Under the pieces are notes generated by a model. That model searched no databases, was not told the origin of the DNA, and saw nothing but the letters and a program-made list of their open reading frames with translations. A stretch of 64,000 nt of DNA. It comes from Streptomyces sp. L-9-10 (GTDB lineage: Bacteria; Actinomycetota; Actinomycetes; Streptomycetales; Streptomycetaceae). Below are positions 33,845 to 40,989 of the stretch, piece after piece. The stretch lies in assembly GCF_004151105.1 (NCBI RefSeq), contig NZ_PHRF01000056.1, positions 25,362-89,361 of the forward strand. Direction: 5' to 3'. The first letter of the stretch is position 1. Each line of letters starts with the position of its first letter. Both the position numbers and the translations under genes were made by a program.

Positions 33845-35050
33845 CTACCAGGCCACCGGCAGCTCGTGCGGAAAGCGCCGGATCGTCTCCGTGTCCCAGC
33901 GCAGCTCCCCGGCCGGGACCGCGAGCCGCAGCCCGGGGAAGCGATCCACCAGACGCCCGATGGCGGCCTCCAGCTCCGCCATGGCCAGGGGAGCGGCGAT
34001 GCAGCGGTGCCCGCCCCAGCCGAACGTCATGTGCGGAGTGGGCGGACGGTGCGGATCGATGACATCGGGGTCGGCGAACCGCTCCGGATCGCGGTTCGCC
34101 GTCAGATACGAGACATGGACGAAGTCACCGGCCCGGATCCGCACCCCGCCCATCTCCACGTCCTCGGTCGCGACACGCGGAATGCCCACCCCCTTGCGGA
34201 ACGGGATGTACCGGAGCAGCTCGTCCAGCACCGGCGTCAGCGACTCGCGCCGGCTCCGCACCAGGTCCATCAGCTCCGGGCGGGTGAGCAGGAGGTACGC
34301 GATATTGCTGATCTGGCAGGTCGCCGTGTCATGACCGCTCAGCATGAGCGTCAGCGACATGACCGCCAGGTCCTTGTCGTCCAGGACGTCGTCGCCGTCC
34401 TTGGCGGCGGCCAGCGCGCTGATCAGATCGTCCCCGGGGGTGCGCCGCCGCTCCGCCACCAGCCCGCCGAAGTACTCACGCAGCCGCGCCTTGGCGTCCG
34501 CGGCGGCCTGACGCGAGTCCGGGGCCGTGGACAGCAGCTGGTGGGCGTACTCCTGCATCCGCGGCCTGTCCGGCGGTGCGATGCCCAGCAGCTCGCAGAC
34601 GGTGTGCTGGGGGAGTTTGTTCGACAGATGGGCGGCGAGGTCGGCCGGTGGGCCTTCTTCCTCCATCTCGTCGAGGAGCCGGTCGACGATGCCCTCGACG
34701 GCGGGCCGCATCCGGTCCACATGCCGCGGTGTGAACGCCTGCGAGGCCAGCCGCCGCAGCCGGCTGCTGATGGGCGGGTCCATCACATTGATCGACTCGG
34801 GGGAGACGATCGGCTCCGGGGTCATCCTGGGGTAGTCGCGGCTCATGATTCCCGCGCGGCTGAACCGGGGGTCGGTCGTCACCTGGCGCACCCCGTCGAA
34901 ATTCGTGACCAGCCACGCGTCCGCCTCGCCGTAGGGCAGCCGGATCCGGGTGACGGGCCCCTGGGACATGAGGTCCCCGAGTGAGGGGTCGAAGTCCAGA
35001 CCCGTGCTGAAGTCGAACGGACAGGTGGTCGATTCCCCGATTTCGGTCAT
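33845..35050 (-). CDS. Cytochrome P450
   Basis: 401 residues, normal for a soluble bacterial P450. Visible: I-helix oxygen-binding motif LSGHDTATCQ, the K-helix ExxR in LDELLRYIPF, the PERF-like segment NRDPERFADPD, and the haem loop FGWGGHRCIAAPLA with the Cys ligand. It is a stand-alone gene with no ferredoxin beside it. I see no adjoining biosynthetic cluster, so the substrate is open. It is divergent from the gene at 35295 with ~245 bp between. Confidence 0.93.
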   Translation of the reverse strand: MTEIGESTTCPFDFSTGLDFDPSLGDLMSQGPVTRIRLPYGEADAWLVTNFDGVRQVTTDPRFSRAGIMSRDYPRMTPEPIVSPESINVMDPPISSRLRRLASQAFTPRHVDRMRPAVEGIVDRLLDEMEEEGPPADLAAHLSNKLPQHTVCELLGIAPPDRPRMQEYAHQLLSTAPDSRQAAADAKARLREYFGGLVAERRRTPGDDLISALAAAKDGDDVLDDKDLAVMSLTLMLSGHDTATCQISNIAYLLLTRPELMDLVRSRRESLTPVLDELLRYIPFRKGVGIPRVATEDVEMGGVRIRAGDFVHVSYLTANRDPERFADPDVIDPHRPPTPHMTFGWGGHRCIAAPLAMAELEAAIGRLVDRFPGLRLAVPAGELRWDTETIRRFPHELPVAW

Positions 35051-35294
35051 CGCGTACTCCCGGACGTGCGCGGACGTTGTGGGCGAGGGATAAGTACCTC
35101 GCCCATTTCGGGGATATGCCTACTGACCGGCAAATGGGTACGGACCGCGCGGGAGCGTGCGCGGGGGTGTGCAGGGGTGTACGGGGGCGTACGGGCAAGC
35201 GTCCGGGGTGGCCATGGATCCCCGCCACCATCGCCGCCACCGTCGATGGACCGGGGTGGCAGGATGAGCGCAACCATCGGGAAAGGGGCCAGAC

Positions 35295-35996
35295 ATGGCT
35301 GTCATCCACCGCACCACCATGACACCCGGCAAGCTCGAACTCCTCGCCTCGTGGCTTCCCGCCCAGCCCTGGAACCTCGGCGGCGGGCATGAGCCACGGC
35401 TGGCCAAGGCCGGAGGCTTCCGGCTCGACGACCCGCAGGGCGAGGTGGGGATCGAGTTCATGGCGGTCACCGACGAGTCCGGAGACCTGCCGGTCACCTA
35501 TCAGGTGCCCCTCAGCTACCGCGGAGCACCGCTCCCCGGCGCCGGTCACGCGCTCATCGGCACGTCGGAGCACGGCGTGCTGGGGCGGCGGTGGATCTAC
35601 GACGGTGCCCACGATCCGGTTCTCGTCGCCCAGTTGTTCGCTCTCGTTCTCGGCGAGGCCGAGCCGCAGGCCCAGAGCGTGGACAACACCCCGGACCCGT
35701 CCGTCACCGCCCACTTCGCCGGGGCCGGCCACGCGGCCCCGATCGGCTCTGTGGACGTGACCAACGGGCCGCACGGTACGGATCTGCGCCTGCTGACCGC
35801 CTCCGCGCCCGCGTCGCCGAGCGGACCGGCCGGGCAGCTGACCATCCGGGTGAACCGCGTGCTGCGGCCCGAGCCGGTCGAGTCAACCACCCTCGCCACA
35901 GGGGCCCTTGGCCACGTCACCGCCGACTGGCTTCTGCCGGACGGCGCCAAGGCGCGCGGCCTGTACGCCGTCGTGCGCGACGGCGCCCCTGAATGA
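35295..35996 (+). CDS. Maltokinase N-terminal cap-like domain protein
   Basis: 233 residues, no signal peptide. The N-terminal half (MAVIHRTTMTPGKLELLASWLPAQPW, VTYQVPLSYRGAPLPG, GTSEHGVLGRRWIYDGAHDPVLV) resembles the N-terminal cap of mycobacterial-type maltokinases and is found alone in many actinomycetes, where it is sometimes labelled a branching-enzyme-related protein. The kinase core is absent: no HGD motif. It may bind a maltose-like ligand or partner; a link with the glgE-treS-mak locus at 52-58 kb is inference. The second half has no clear match. Confidence 0.65.
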   Translation: MAVIHRTTMTPGKLELLASWLPAQPWNLGGGHEPRLAKAGGFRLDDPQGEVGIEFMAVTDESGDLPVTYQVPLSYRGAPLPGAGHALIGTSEHGVLGRRWIYDGAHDPVLVAQLFALVLGEAEPQAQSVDNTPDPSVTAHFAGAGHAAPIGSVDVTNGPHGTDLRLLTASAPASPSGPAGQLTIRVNRVLRPEPVESTTLATGALGHVTADWLLPDGAKARGLYAVVRDGAPE

Positions 35997-36045
35997 CCGG
36001 CCAGGTGGCCCGGCGGAGCAGCGCCCGGCGGGGGGAGGCACGGGC

Positions 36046-36507
36046 ATGAGTTTCCGGCTGGCGGCGTACGCCGTGTGCGTCGAGAACGGGCGGGTGCTGC
36101 TCGCCCATCACGTCTCGGGAACCTGGACTCTTCCAGGTGGCAGGGTCGAGCACGGGGAGGATCCGTTCGACGCGGTGATCCGGGAGGTCGCCGAGGAGAC
36201 CGGCTGCGACGCGGTGGCCGAACGCCTGCTGGGTGTGGACTCACGGGTGATCCCCGCCGCCGAACGCACCGTCCCCGGCGGACCGGAGCACCAGAATGTC
36301 GGCATCTTCTACCAGGTCCGTGTCACCGGCGGCCGACTCCGGCCCGAGCCGAACGGCGAAACCGCCGGGTCCGTCTGGACTCCGGTCCCCGGCGTCGCCG
36401 GCCTGCGCAGGTCGTCGCTGGTCGACATCGGCCTCGCTCTGGCGCAGACCCTTCCGGCGACCGGCCACGTCGCTTCCGTCCCGGTCGGCGGCCTGATCCA
36501 GCACTGA
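36046..36507 (+). CDS. NUDIX hydrolase
   Basis: 153 residues from ATG 36046, with a gggggagg site. The NUDIX box is complete: GGRVEHGEDPFDAVIREVAEETGCD, including the REVAEET metal-binding helix. It would hydrolyse a nucleoside diphosphate linked to another group; the specific substrate is not shown. It starts 49 bp after the preceding gene, in the same direction. It ends 35 bp before a convergent small membrane protein. Confidence 0.9.
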   Translation: MSFRLAAYAVCVENGRVLLAHHVSGTWTLPGGRVEHGEDPFDAVIREVAEETGCDAVAERLLGVDSRVIPAAERTVPGGPEHQNVGIFYQVRVTGGRLRPEPNGETAGSVWTPVPGVAGLRRSSLVDIGLALAQTLPATGHVASVPVGGLIQH

Positions 36508-36542
36508 GACCACCACCGATTCCAGGAACGGCGCCCATGGGC

Positions 36543-36887
36543 CTACCGAAGGGGCGCGCTCCCGTCGGAGGTGTCGGCCGTGCGGGATTGGGCGCCGCGC
36601 CGTCCTGCCAGCCGGCACCCGCGGCAGTTCGTGTGCCCCTCGCGCGCGGAGCGGTCCCGCACCATGAGTCCCTGCTGGTCGGCGCTTCGCGGGTTGGGCG
36701 GCTTGCCCCAGCCCGCGAGATGCAGGCCCCACGTGGCCGGCGCCGCCGCCACCAGGGCTATCAGCCCCCACCAGATTCCCGGGGGCCAGCCGATGACGCC
36801 CACACCGATGGCCAGGGACCCGACCATGGCGACGCCGGACCCGACCCATCCCGCGATGGTGTGTCCCTCGTCGTGGTGTCCACTCAC
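36543..36887 (-). CDS. HGxxPAAW-type small membrane protein
   Basis: 114 residues from GTG 36887 with a gggaggcagg site. An N-terminal His-rich motif (SGHHDEGHTIAGWVG) leads into two hydrophobic segments (VGSGVAMVGSLAIGVGVIGW and IWWGLIALVAAAPATWGL). A conserved tail follows with LHLAGWGKPPN and a CxxC pair in HTNCRGCRLAGR, possibly a metal or redox site. The pattern fits the actinobacterial HGxxPAAW family, of unknown function. It is divergent from the MarR gene at 36964. Confidence 0.7.
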   Translation of the reverse strand: MSGHHDEGHTIAGWVGSGVAMVGSLAIGVGVIGWPPGIWWGLIALVAAAPATWGLHLAGWGKPPNPRSADQQGLMVRDRSAREGHTNCRGCRLAGRRGAQSRTADTSDGSAPLR

Positions 36888-36920
36888 GTACCTGCCTCCC
36901 AGCGCTGCGGGCCTATGATG

Positions 36921-36956
36921 TCTTAGCAAGTGAGGAATTTATCTTACGTACTAAGG
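36921..36956. promoter_or_regulatory. MarR operator candidate upstream of gene 36964
   Basis: CTTA-CGTAC-TAAG (36943-36955) is an inverted repeat in an A/T-rich tract, with a further CTTAGCAAG copy at 36922-36930. It ends 9 bp before the MarR ATG, consistent with autorepression. Confidence 0.4.
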
Positions 36957-36963
36957 AATATCA

Positions 36964-37431
36964 ATGGACGGCAAGCCGCGCCCCACCGCCTCCGCCGCGG
37001 AGGCGATCGGCGCGCTGGACGATCTCGTCGCGACGAATCTCGTCGGCCGTCAGGAGTTCGCCAGGAATCTGGGGCTGAGCGTCAAGGACCTCGTCTGCTT
37101 CGCGCATGTCATGGAGGCCGAGGGTGCCCACGTCACCGCCGGTGACCTGGCCGCGCGCGCGCATGTCACGACGGGTGCGGTGACCGGCATTCTCAACCGC
37201 CTGGAGCGCGGCGGCTTCGTGGTCCGCCGACCGGACCCCGCCGACCGGCGCCGGGTGCGCGTCACCGCGGTCCCGGACGCCGCCGAGCGGGTGCGCGCCG
37301 TCTACGGGCCGTACTACACGTTGCTCGCCGAACTCTGCGCGGACTACTCGCCGGACGAGATCGCCGTACTCACCGACTGGCTCACACGCGCCGGCGCGCT
37401 GGCGCGCACGTACCTGGAGGAGTCGTGTTAG
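36964..37431 (+). CDS. MarR-family transcriptional regulator
   Basis: 155 residues. Winged helix: VTAGDLAARAHVTTGAVTGILNRLERGGFVVRRPDPADRRRVRVTAV. The helical ends form the dimer. It is divergent from the HGxxPAAW-like gene, and convergent with the GH16 gene. Its A/T-rich upstream tract contains CTTA/TAAG repeats. Ligand and regulon unknown. Confidence 0.85.
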   Translation: MDGKPRPTASAAEAIGALDDLVATNLVGRQEFARNLGLSVKDLVCFAHVMEAEGAHVTAGDLAARAHVTTGAVTGILNRLERGGFVVRRPDPADRRRVRVTAVPDAAERVRAVYGPYYTLLAELCADYSPDEIAVLTDWLTRAGALARTYLEESC

Positions 37432-37489
37432 GGCGCGGAGGCTGCTGCCGCCCAGCGATCCGGCGGCTGAGTCGCACCGGCCCCTGCCC

Positions 37490-37531
37490 GGCCGGTACGG
37501 GCCGGTACGGATACGGCGGCCCGTACCGGCC
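37490..37531. terminator. Bidirectional hairpin between MarR and GH16 genes
   Basis: GGCCGGTACGGGCC pairs exactly with GGCCCGTACCGGCC: 14-bp stem, 14-nt loop, in the convergent gap. Confidence 0.65.
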
Positions 37532-37554
37532 TGCTCGCGCCGCGCCGCGCCGGC

Positions 37555-39018
37555 TCAGGCGAACGGGATCCGGATCACCGACTGGTTGCCGATGCCCAGC
37601 GTGCTCGCGCCGGTGCCGATGGCGTTCCAGACCTCGATCCGTACCTTCCCGTTGACCAGGTCGCCGTGCGATCCGGTGGCCGACCTCAGGCCCCTGGCCT
37701 GGGTGTAGTGCTCATAGCCGGGGACGGGGTCGGTCGCGAAGTACGCGTAGGTCTCCGTACGGTCCCAGGTGCCGTCGCCCGTACGGTCGTAACTCACCCT
37801 GACCTGCTGGCCGTTGCCGACCGACGTTCCCGAGTCGACGAACAGGTCGAACTGTGTCGCACCGCCGTTGTACGTACGGGTGATCCCGCTGGAGGTGAAG
37901 ACCTGCGGGGTGTGCGGTGTGCCGTCGTAGTTGGCGCCGCCCGCCGCGGCGAGGGCGGCCGACGCGGCCGAACCGGCGGAGTCGCCGAGTCCTGCGCCCG
38001 TCCGCGCGTACAACGTAGAGGAGCCCGAGGGCGGCGGATCGGTCGGCGGGTTCGTCGGGGGTGTGCCGCCACGGGTCCATACCGCCACGTAATCGACGAG
38101 CATGGGGCGGCCGGGGACGGTCGCGGCGGTCGGGGTCCGGCCGCCGAGCGCGTCGGGGAACGCGCCGCCGATGGCCACGTTGAGGAGGATGAAGTACCCG
38201 GCGTGGTCGGTCATGTTGGCCCAGGTACCGGCGTCCATCTGGTTCTGCCGCACGGTGTGGAAGAGCTGGTCGTCCACGTACCAGCGCAGTTCGTTGGGGG
38301 TGACCGCGCGGTCCCACTCGAAGCGGTAGGTGTGGAACGCGGACTGGCAACTGGCCCCGGGGCAGGCGCGGTTGGCGCCGAGTCCGGTGGTCTCGTTGCA
38401 CGGACCGCCCGGGTTCACACCGCAGTGCAGCACGCCCCAGACGGAGTTGATCCCGTTGACGTTCTCCATGATGTCGAACTCGCCGGTGCCCGGCCAGTTC
38501 CAGTAGTTGCCCCGGTACGGCGAGCCGAGGGCCCAGAAGGCGGGCCAGTAGCCGAGCGCGGCGTCGCCCGTCACGTTCGGCATCTGGATACGGCCCTCGA
38601 TACGCAGGGTGCCGCCCGCCGGAGCCTTGAAGTCGGCGCGGTGGGTCTCGACACGGGCCGAGGTCCAGTTGCCCGCGCCGTCCCTGAGCGGGGTGATCCG
38701 GAGGTTTCCGTTGCCGTCGAGGCTCAGATTGTCCGGGCTCGCGGTGTAGTTCTGGATCTCGCCCGTGCCCCAGTTGCCCGGCCCGCCGGGGTAGCCGTGG
38801 CCGGTGTCGGTCTGCCAGTTGGCGGCGGAGGGCGGAGTGCGGTCCGCGCCGTTGAAGTCGTCGCCCCACTGGAGGTTCCAGCCGGGCGCGGGCGGTATCG
38901 CGCCCTGGGCCGTACCGGCGCCGGTCACGCCGACGAACCCGGCCAGTGCGACAGCCATGGCGAGGATCGTGGCGATGAGGGGCGTGCGGGGAGCGGATCT
39001 GATGCGACTGGTTCTCAA
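37555..39018 (-). CDS. GH16 family secreted beta-glucanase
   Basis: 487 residues from TTG 39018, selected because ggaggtg lies six bases upstream; the frame stays open further up but gives no signal peptide. Signal peptide IATILAMAVALAGFVGVTGAGTAQG. GH16 domain (~40-290) with nucleophile/acid motif GEFDIMENV and flanking WPAFWALGS and FHTYRFEWD. A Pro/Thr linker (GTPPTNPPTDPPPSG) is followed by a ~130-residue C-terminal beta domain (LYARTGAGLGDSAGSAASAAL..., IRIEVWNAIGTG) that I do not assign. It likely cuts beta-1,3(1,4)-glucans such as laminarin outside the cell. A LacI-type operator lies upstream. Confidence 0.88.
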   Translation of the reverse strand: MRTSRIRSAPRTPLIATILAMAVALAGFVGVTGAGTAQGAIPPAPGWNLQWGDDFNGADRTPPSAANWQTDTGHGYPGGPGNWGTGEIQNYTASPDNLSLDGNGNLRITPLRDGAGNWTSARVETHRADFKAPAGGTLRIEGRIQMPNVTGDAALGYWPAFWALGSPYRGNYWNWPGTGEFDIMENVNGINSVWGVLHCGVNPGGPCNETTGLGANRACPGASCQSAFHTYRFEWDRAVTPNELRWYVDDQLFHTVRQNQMDAGTWANMTDHAGYFILLNVAIGGAFPDALGGRTPTAATVPGRPMLVDYVAVWTRGGTPPTNPPTDPPPSGSSTLYARTGAGLGDSAGSAASAALAAAGGANYDGTPHTPQVFTSSGITRTYNGGATQFDLFVDSGTSVGNGQQVRVSYDRTGDGTWDRTETYAYFATDPVPGYEHYTQARGLRSATGSHGDLVNGKVRIEVWNAIGTGASTLGIGNQSVIRIPFA

Positions 39019-39082
39019 GGAACACCTCCGGTGCGGATGGTGCCGAGGAGCGGGACGGGAGAGCGGGGACGGAGCGTGGAGC

Positions 39083-39098
39083 CTGAGAGCGCTCTCAG
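39083..39098. promoter_or_regulatory. LacI-family operator upstream of the GH16 gene
   Basis: CTGAGAGCGCTCTCAG is a perfect 16-bp palindrome, 65 bp before the GH16 start. Its GAGAGCGCTCTC core resembles the GGGAGCGCTCCC-type sites bound by LacI-family sugar regulators such as CebR in Streptomyces. Confidence 0.65.
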
Positions 39099-39184
39099 TA
39101 CGTCTTGTAACGGCGCCGGGGCACACCGTCAATGCCTCTCTCGGGGCCTTGTCCCCGCGCCTTGACTGCCTCGCCCCGGCTCCC

Positions 39185-39215
39185 TTGCCTTGACCTGGGC
39201 GTCAAGGATTACGGT
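39185..39215 (+). promoter_or_regulatory. MerR-type promoter and operator
   Basis: TTGCCT (39185-39190) and TACGGT (39210-39215) are separated by a 19-bp spacer, the overlong spacing typical of MerR-controlled promoters. The palindrome CTTGAC-CTGGGC-GTCAAG (39189-39206) fills the spacer. The ATG is at 39223, so the leader would be almost absent. Confidence 0.6.
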
Positions 39216-39222
39216 CGAAGGC

Positions 39223-39693
39223 ATGCGAATCGGCGAGCTGGCGGAGCGGGCGGGGACGACCACGCGGACTCTGCGTTACTACGAGTCACGCGGGCTGCTG
39301 CCCGCCCGGCGCGCGGTGAACGGCTACCGCACGTACGACGAGAGCGATCTGCGGCTCCTCCGGCAGATCAGGACCCTTCAGGACTTCGGGTTCGATCTGG
39401 AGGAGACGCGGCCGTTCGTGGAGTGCCTGCGCGCCGGGCATCCGGCGGGGGACTCCTGTCCCGCCTCGCTCGCCGTCTACCGCCGCAAGCTCGGCGAGCT
39501 GGACGGGCTGATCGGCGAGCTCCAGTCGGTACGTGCCCAGGTCGGGGCGCAACTCGCGCAGGCCGAGGCGGCGCGGGCCGGGCTGGCGGCCCAGGCGGAG
39601 GTGCCGGGCGGCCCCGAGCCGCGGTGCGAACTGACACCACACACGAGCGCGCGTGAATTCGGCCGTGACCATCGAGGAGAGACAGAGAAATGA
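39223..39693 (+). CDS. MerR-family transcriptional regulator
   Basis: 156 residues. N-terminal MerR DNA-binding domain MRIGELAERAGTTTRTLRYYESRGLLPARRAVNGYRTYDESDLRLLRQIRTLQDFGFDLEE, then a long coiled-coil dimer helix (RKLGELDGLIGELQSVRAQVGAQLAQAEAARAGL). Cysteines at VECLRAGH, DSCPAS and RCEL could sense thiol stress or metal, but no family signature such as SoxR's CxxCxxC is present. Its stop overlaps the thioredoxin start by 4 bp, and its own promoter carries the MerR-type operator, so it likely controls this operon. Confidence 0.87.
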   Translation: MRIGELAERAGTTTRTLRYYESRGLLPARRAVNGYRTYDESDLRLLRQIRTLQDFGFDLEETRPFVECLRAGHPAGDSCPASLAVYRRKLGELDGLIGELQSVRAQVGAQLAQAEAARAGLAAQAEVPGGPEPRCELTPHTSAREFGRDHRGETEK

Positions 39694-40022
39694 TCGTGAT
39701 AGACGGTGTCGACGCCGTGACGGACACGGACTTCGACGAAGAGGTGCTCAAGGCCGGACTCCCCGTGCTCGTGGAGTTCACGGCCGACTGGTGCGGCCCC
39801 TGCCGGCAGCTCGCGCCGGTGCTGAGCGCCGTGGCAGGGGAGCAGGCGGGCCGGCTCAAGGTCGTCCAGCTCGATGTGGACAGCAACCCCGAGGTCACGG
39901 TCCGGTACGGGGTCCTCGCGATGCCGACGCTGATGGTGTTCCGCGCGGGTGAACCGGTGAAGTCCATGGTCGGAGCCCGCCCGAAGCGCAAGCTTCTCCA
40001 GGAACTGGAAGAGGTGGTCTGA
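39690..40022 (+). CDS. Thioredoxin
   Basis: 110 residues, a single thioredoxin domain with active site WCGPC (W34-C38), preceded by VLVEFTADW and followed by the cis-Pro segment VLAMPTLMVF. It reduces protein disulfides in the cytoplasm, recycled by thioredoxin reductase (not in the window). Translationally coupled to the MerR regulator (ATGA overlap), which suggests stress-induced supply rather than the housekeeping copy. Confidence 0.93.
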   Translation: MIVIDGVDAVTDTDFDEEVLKAGLPVLVEFTADWCGPCRQLAPVLSAVAGEQAGRLKVVQLDVDSNPEVTVRYGVLAMPTLMVFRAGEPVKSMVGARPKRKLLQELEEVV

Positions 40023-40078
40023 CGCTTCGAGGGGAGCGGGGGAATTCCGTACGGGTCCCACCCCGGCCCCTCCCCAAA

Positions 40079-40093
40079 GGCGCCGAAGGCGCC
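40079..40093. terminator. Short hairpin between thioredoxin and DUF2848 genes
   Basis: GGCGCC-GAA-GGCGCC: 6-bp stem in the 88-bp convergent gap; weak. Confidence 0.3.
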
Positions 40094-40110
40094 ACCGCGC
40101 CCACGCGGGC

Positions 40111-40866
40111 TCAGCCGATGGGCGCCGGCATCCGCACCACGTCGTAGGCCAGCTCGATCACGTCACCGGTGGCCGGGTCGCCCAGCTCGACCCGCCAGCG
40201 GTCGGCGAACTGGTCGACGCCCTCGGCCATCGGGATCGTGCCGGAGATCAGCACCGTACCGGGCAGCAGATCACCGCGCTCCCGCAGCACCTCGGCCCAG
40301 TAACCGGGGGTGAGCAGCTCCGCCAGCGTGCCGTCCTGGATAACGGTCTCCTTCCCGAAGCCGCCCGAGCCCGCAGATCCCACGCCGTCCCCGGAGCCCA
40401 CGCCGTCCCCGGAGCCCCCGGAGGCGGCGTGGCTCACCCATGCCCGCAGGGTCAGCGTGTCCAGCCGCTCCTGCACATCGGCCAGCCGCCAGGCGCGCCG
40501 GGCGAGGACGTCCGGGCCCGCGTTCTTGCTCCACGCCACACCGTGCACCTCCAGCTCACGGTCGGTGTGGTCGCAGGCGGCCGTCAGCAGCAGTTCCCCG
40601 TCGCCGTCCACCACCAGAGCCCATTCCGCTTCGCCCGAGGTGCGCCCGTGCTGGACGCTGACCCGGTCGGTGTGCTGGGCCAGATACGGGGCGACCGGGT
40701 AGAGCGCGGGCGTCACGGACGGCGCCGGCACCCCCAGCTCGGCCAGCTCCGCCACATGCGCGGCGACATCGTCCTGGCTGCGTCCGGCGTAGCCGGCGTT
40801 GAGCACCTGGACGACATCGACGCGCCTGGTGGTGCCGTCGGGCAGTTCGAAGGTCAGCAGCGCCAT
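40111..40866 (-). CDS. DUF2848 family protein (putative fumarylacetoacetase-like hydrolase relative)
   Basis: 251 residues from ATG 40866. Matches DUF2848 by its opening (LTFELPDGTTRRVDVVQVLNAGYAGRSQDDVAAHVAELAELGVPAP), the middle (WALVVDGDGELLLTAACDHTDRELEVHGVAWSKNAGPDVLAR) and the end (PGTVLISGTIPM, WRVELGDPATGDVIELAYDVVRMP). The family is related to acylpyruvate/fumarylacetoacetate hydrolases but is not characterised biochemically that I know of. A Gly/Ser/Asp insert near residue 155 derives from an 18-bp tandem repeat. It is divergent from a transporter and nitrilase-type hydrolase sharing GntR sites, so it probably acts on a carboxylate or amide imported by that transporter. Confidence 0.78.
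   Translation of the reverse strand: MALLTFELPDGTTRRVDVVQVLNAGYAGRSQDDVAAHVAELAELGVPAPSVTPALYPVAPYLAQHTDRVSVQHGRTSGEAEWALVVDGDGELLLTAACDHTDRELEVHGVAWSKNAGPDVLARRAWRLADVQERLDTLTLRAWVSHAASGGSGDGVGSGDGVGSAGSGGFGKETVIQDGTLAELLTPGYWAEVLRERGDLLPGTVLISGTIPMAEGVDQFADRWRVELGDPATGDVIELAYDVVRMPAPIG
40381..40416. repeat. Two 18-bp tandem repeats inside the DUF2848 gene
   Basis: Two exact copies of CACGCCGTCCCCGGAGCC, which encode the Gly-Ser-Asp-Gly-Val insert of the protein. Confidence 0.8.
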
Positions 40867-40923
40867 GGGTTTCTCCACATCGATCGCGGTATCGGCGAGG
40901 TTAACTTTGCGCGGAAGGCTTGC

Positions 40924-40951
40924 GCATACGACCTGTATACAAGAAGTATGC
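40924..40951. promoter_or_regulatory. Overlapping GntR operators in the DUF2848/transporter gap
   Basis: Three 6-bp half-sites in an 11-bp rhythm: GCATAC-n5-GTATAC-n5-GTATGC. The same G(T/C)ATAC-n5-GTAT(A/G)C palindrome lies in front of the gntR gene (45094-45110). The block sits between divergent starts at 40866 and 40990. Confidence 0.65.
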
Positions 40952-40989
40952 CGGAAGGTCGATAGCGCACCTCAGCAAGGACGGACATC

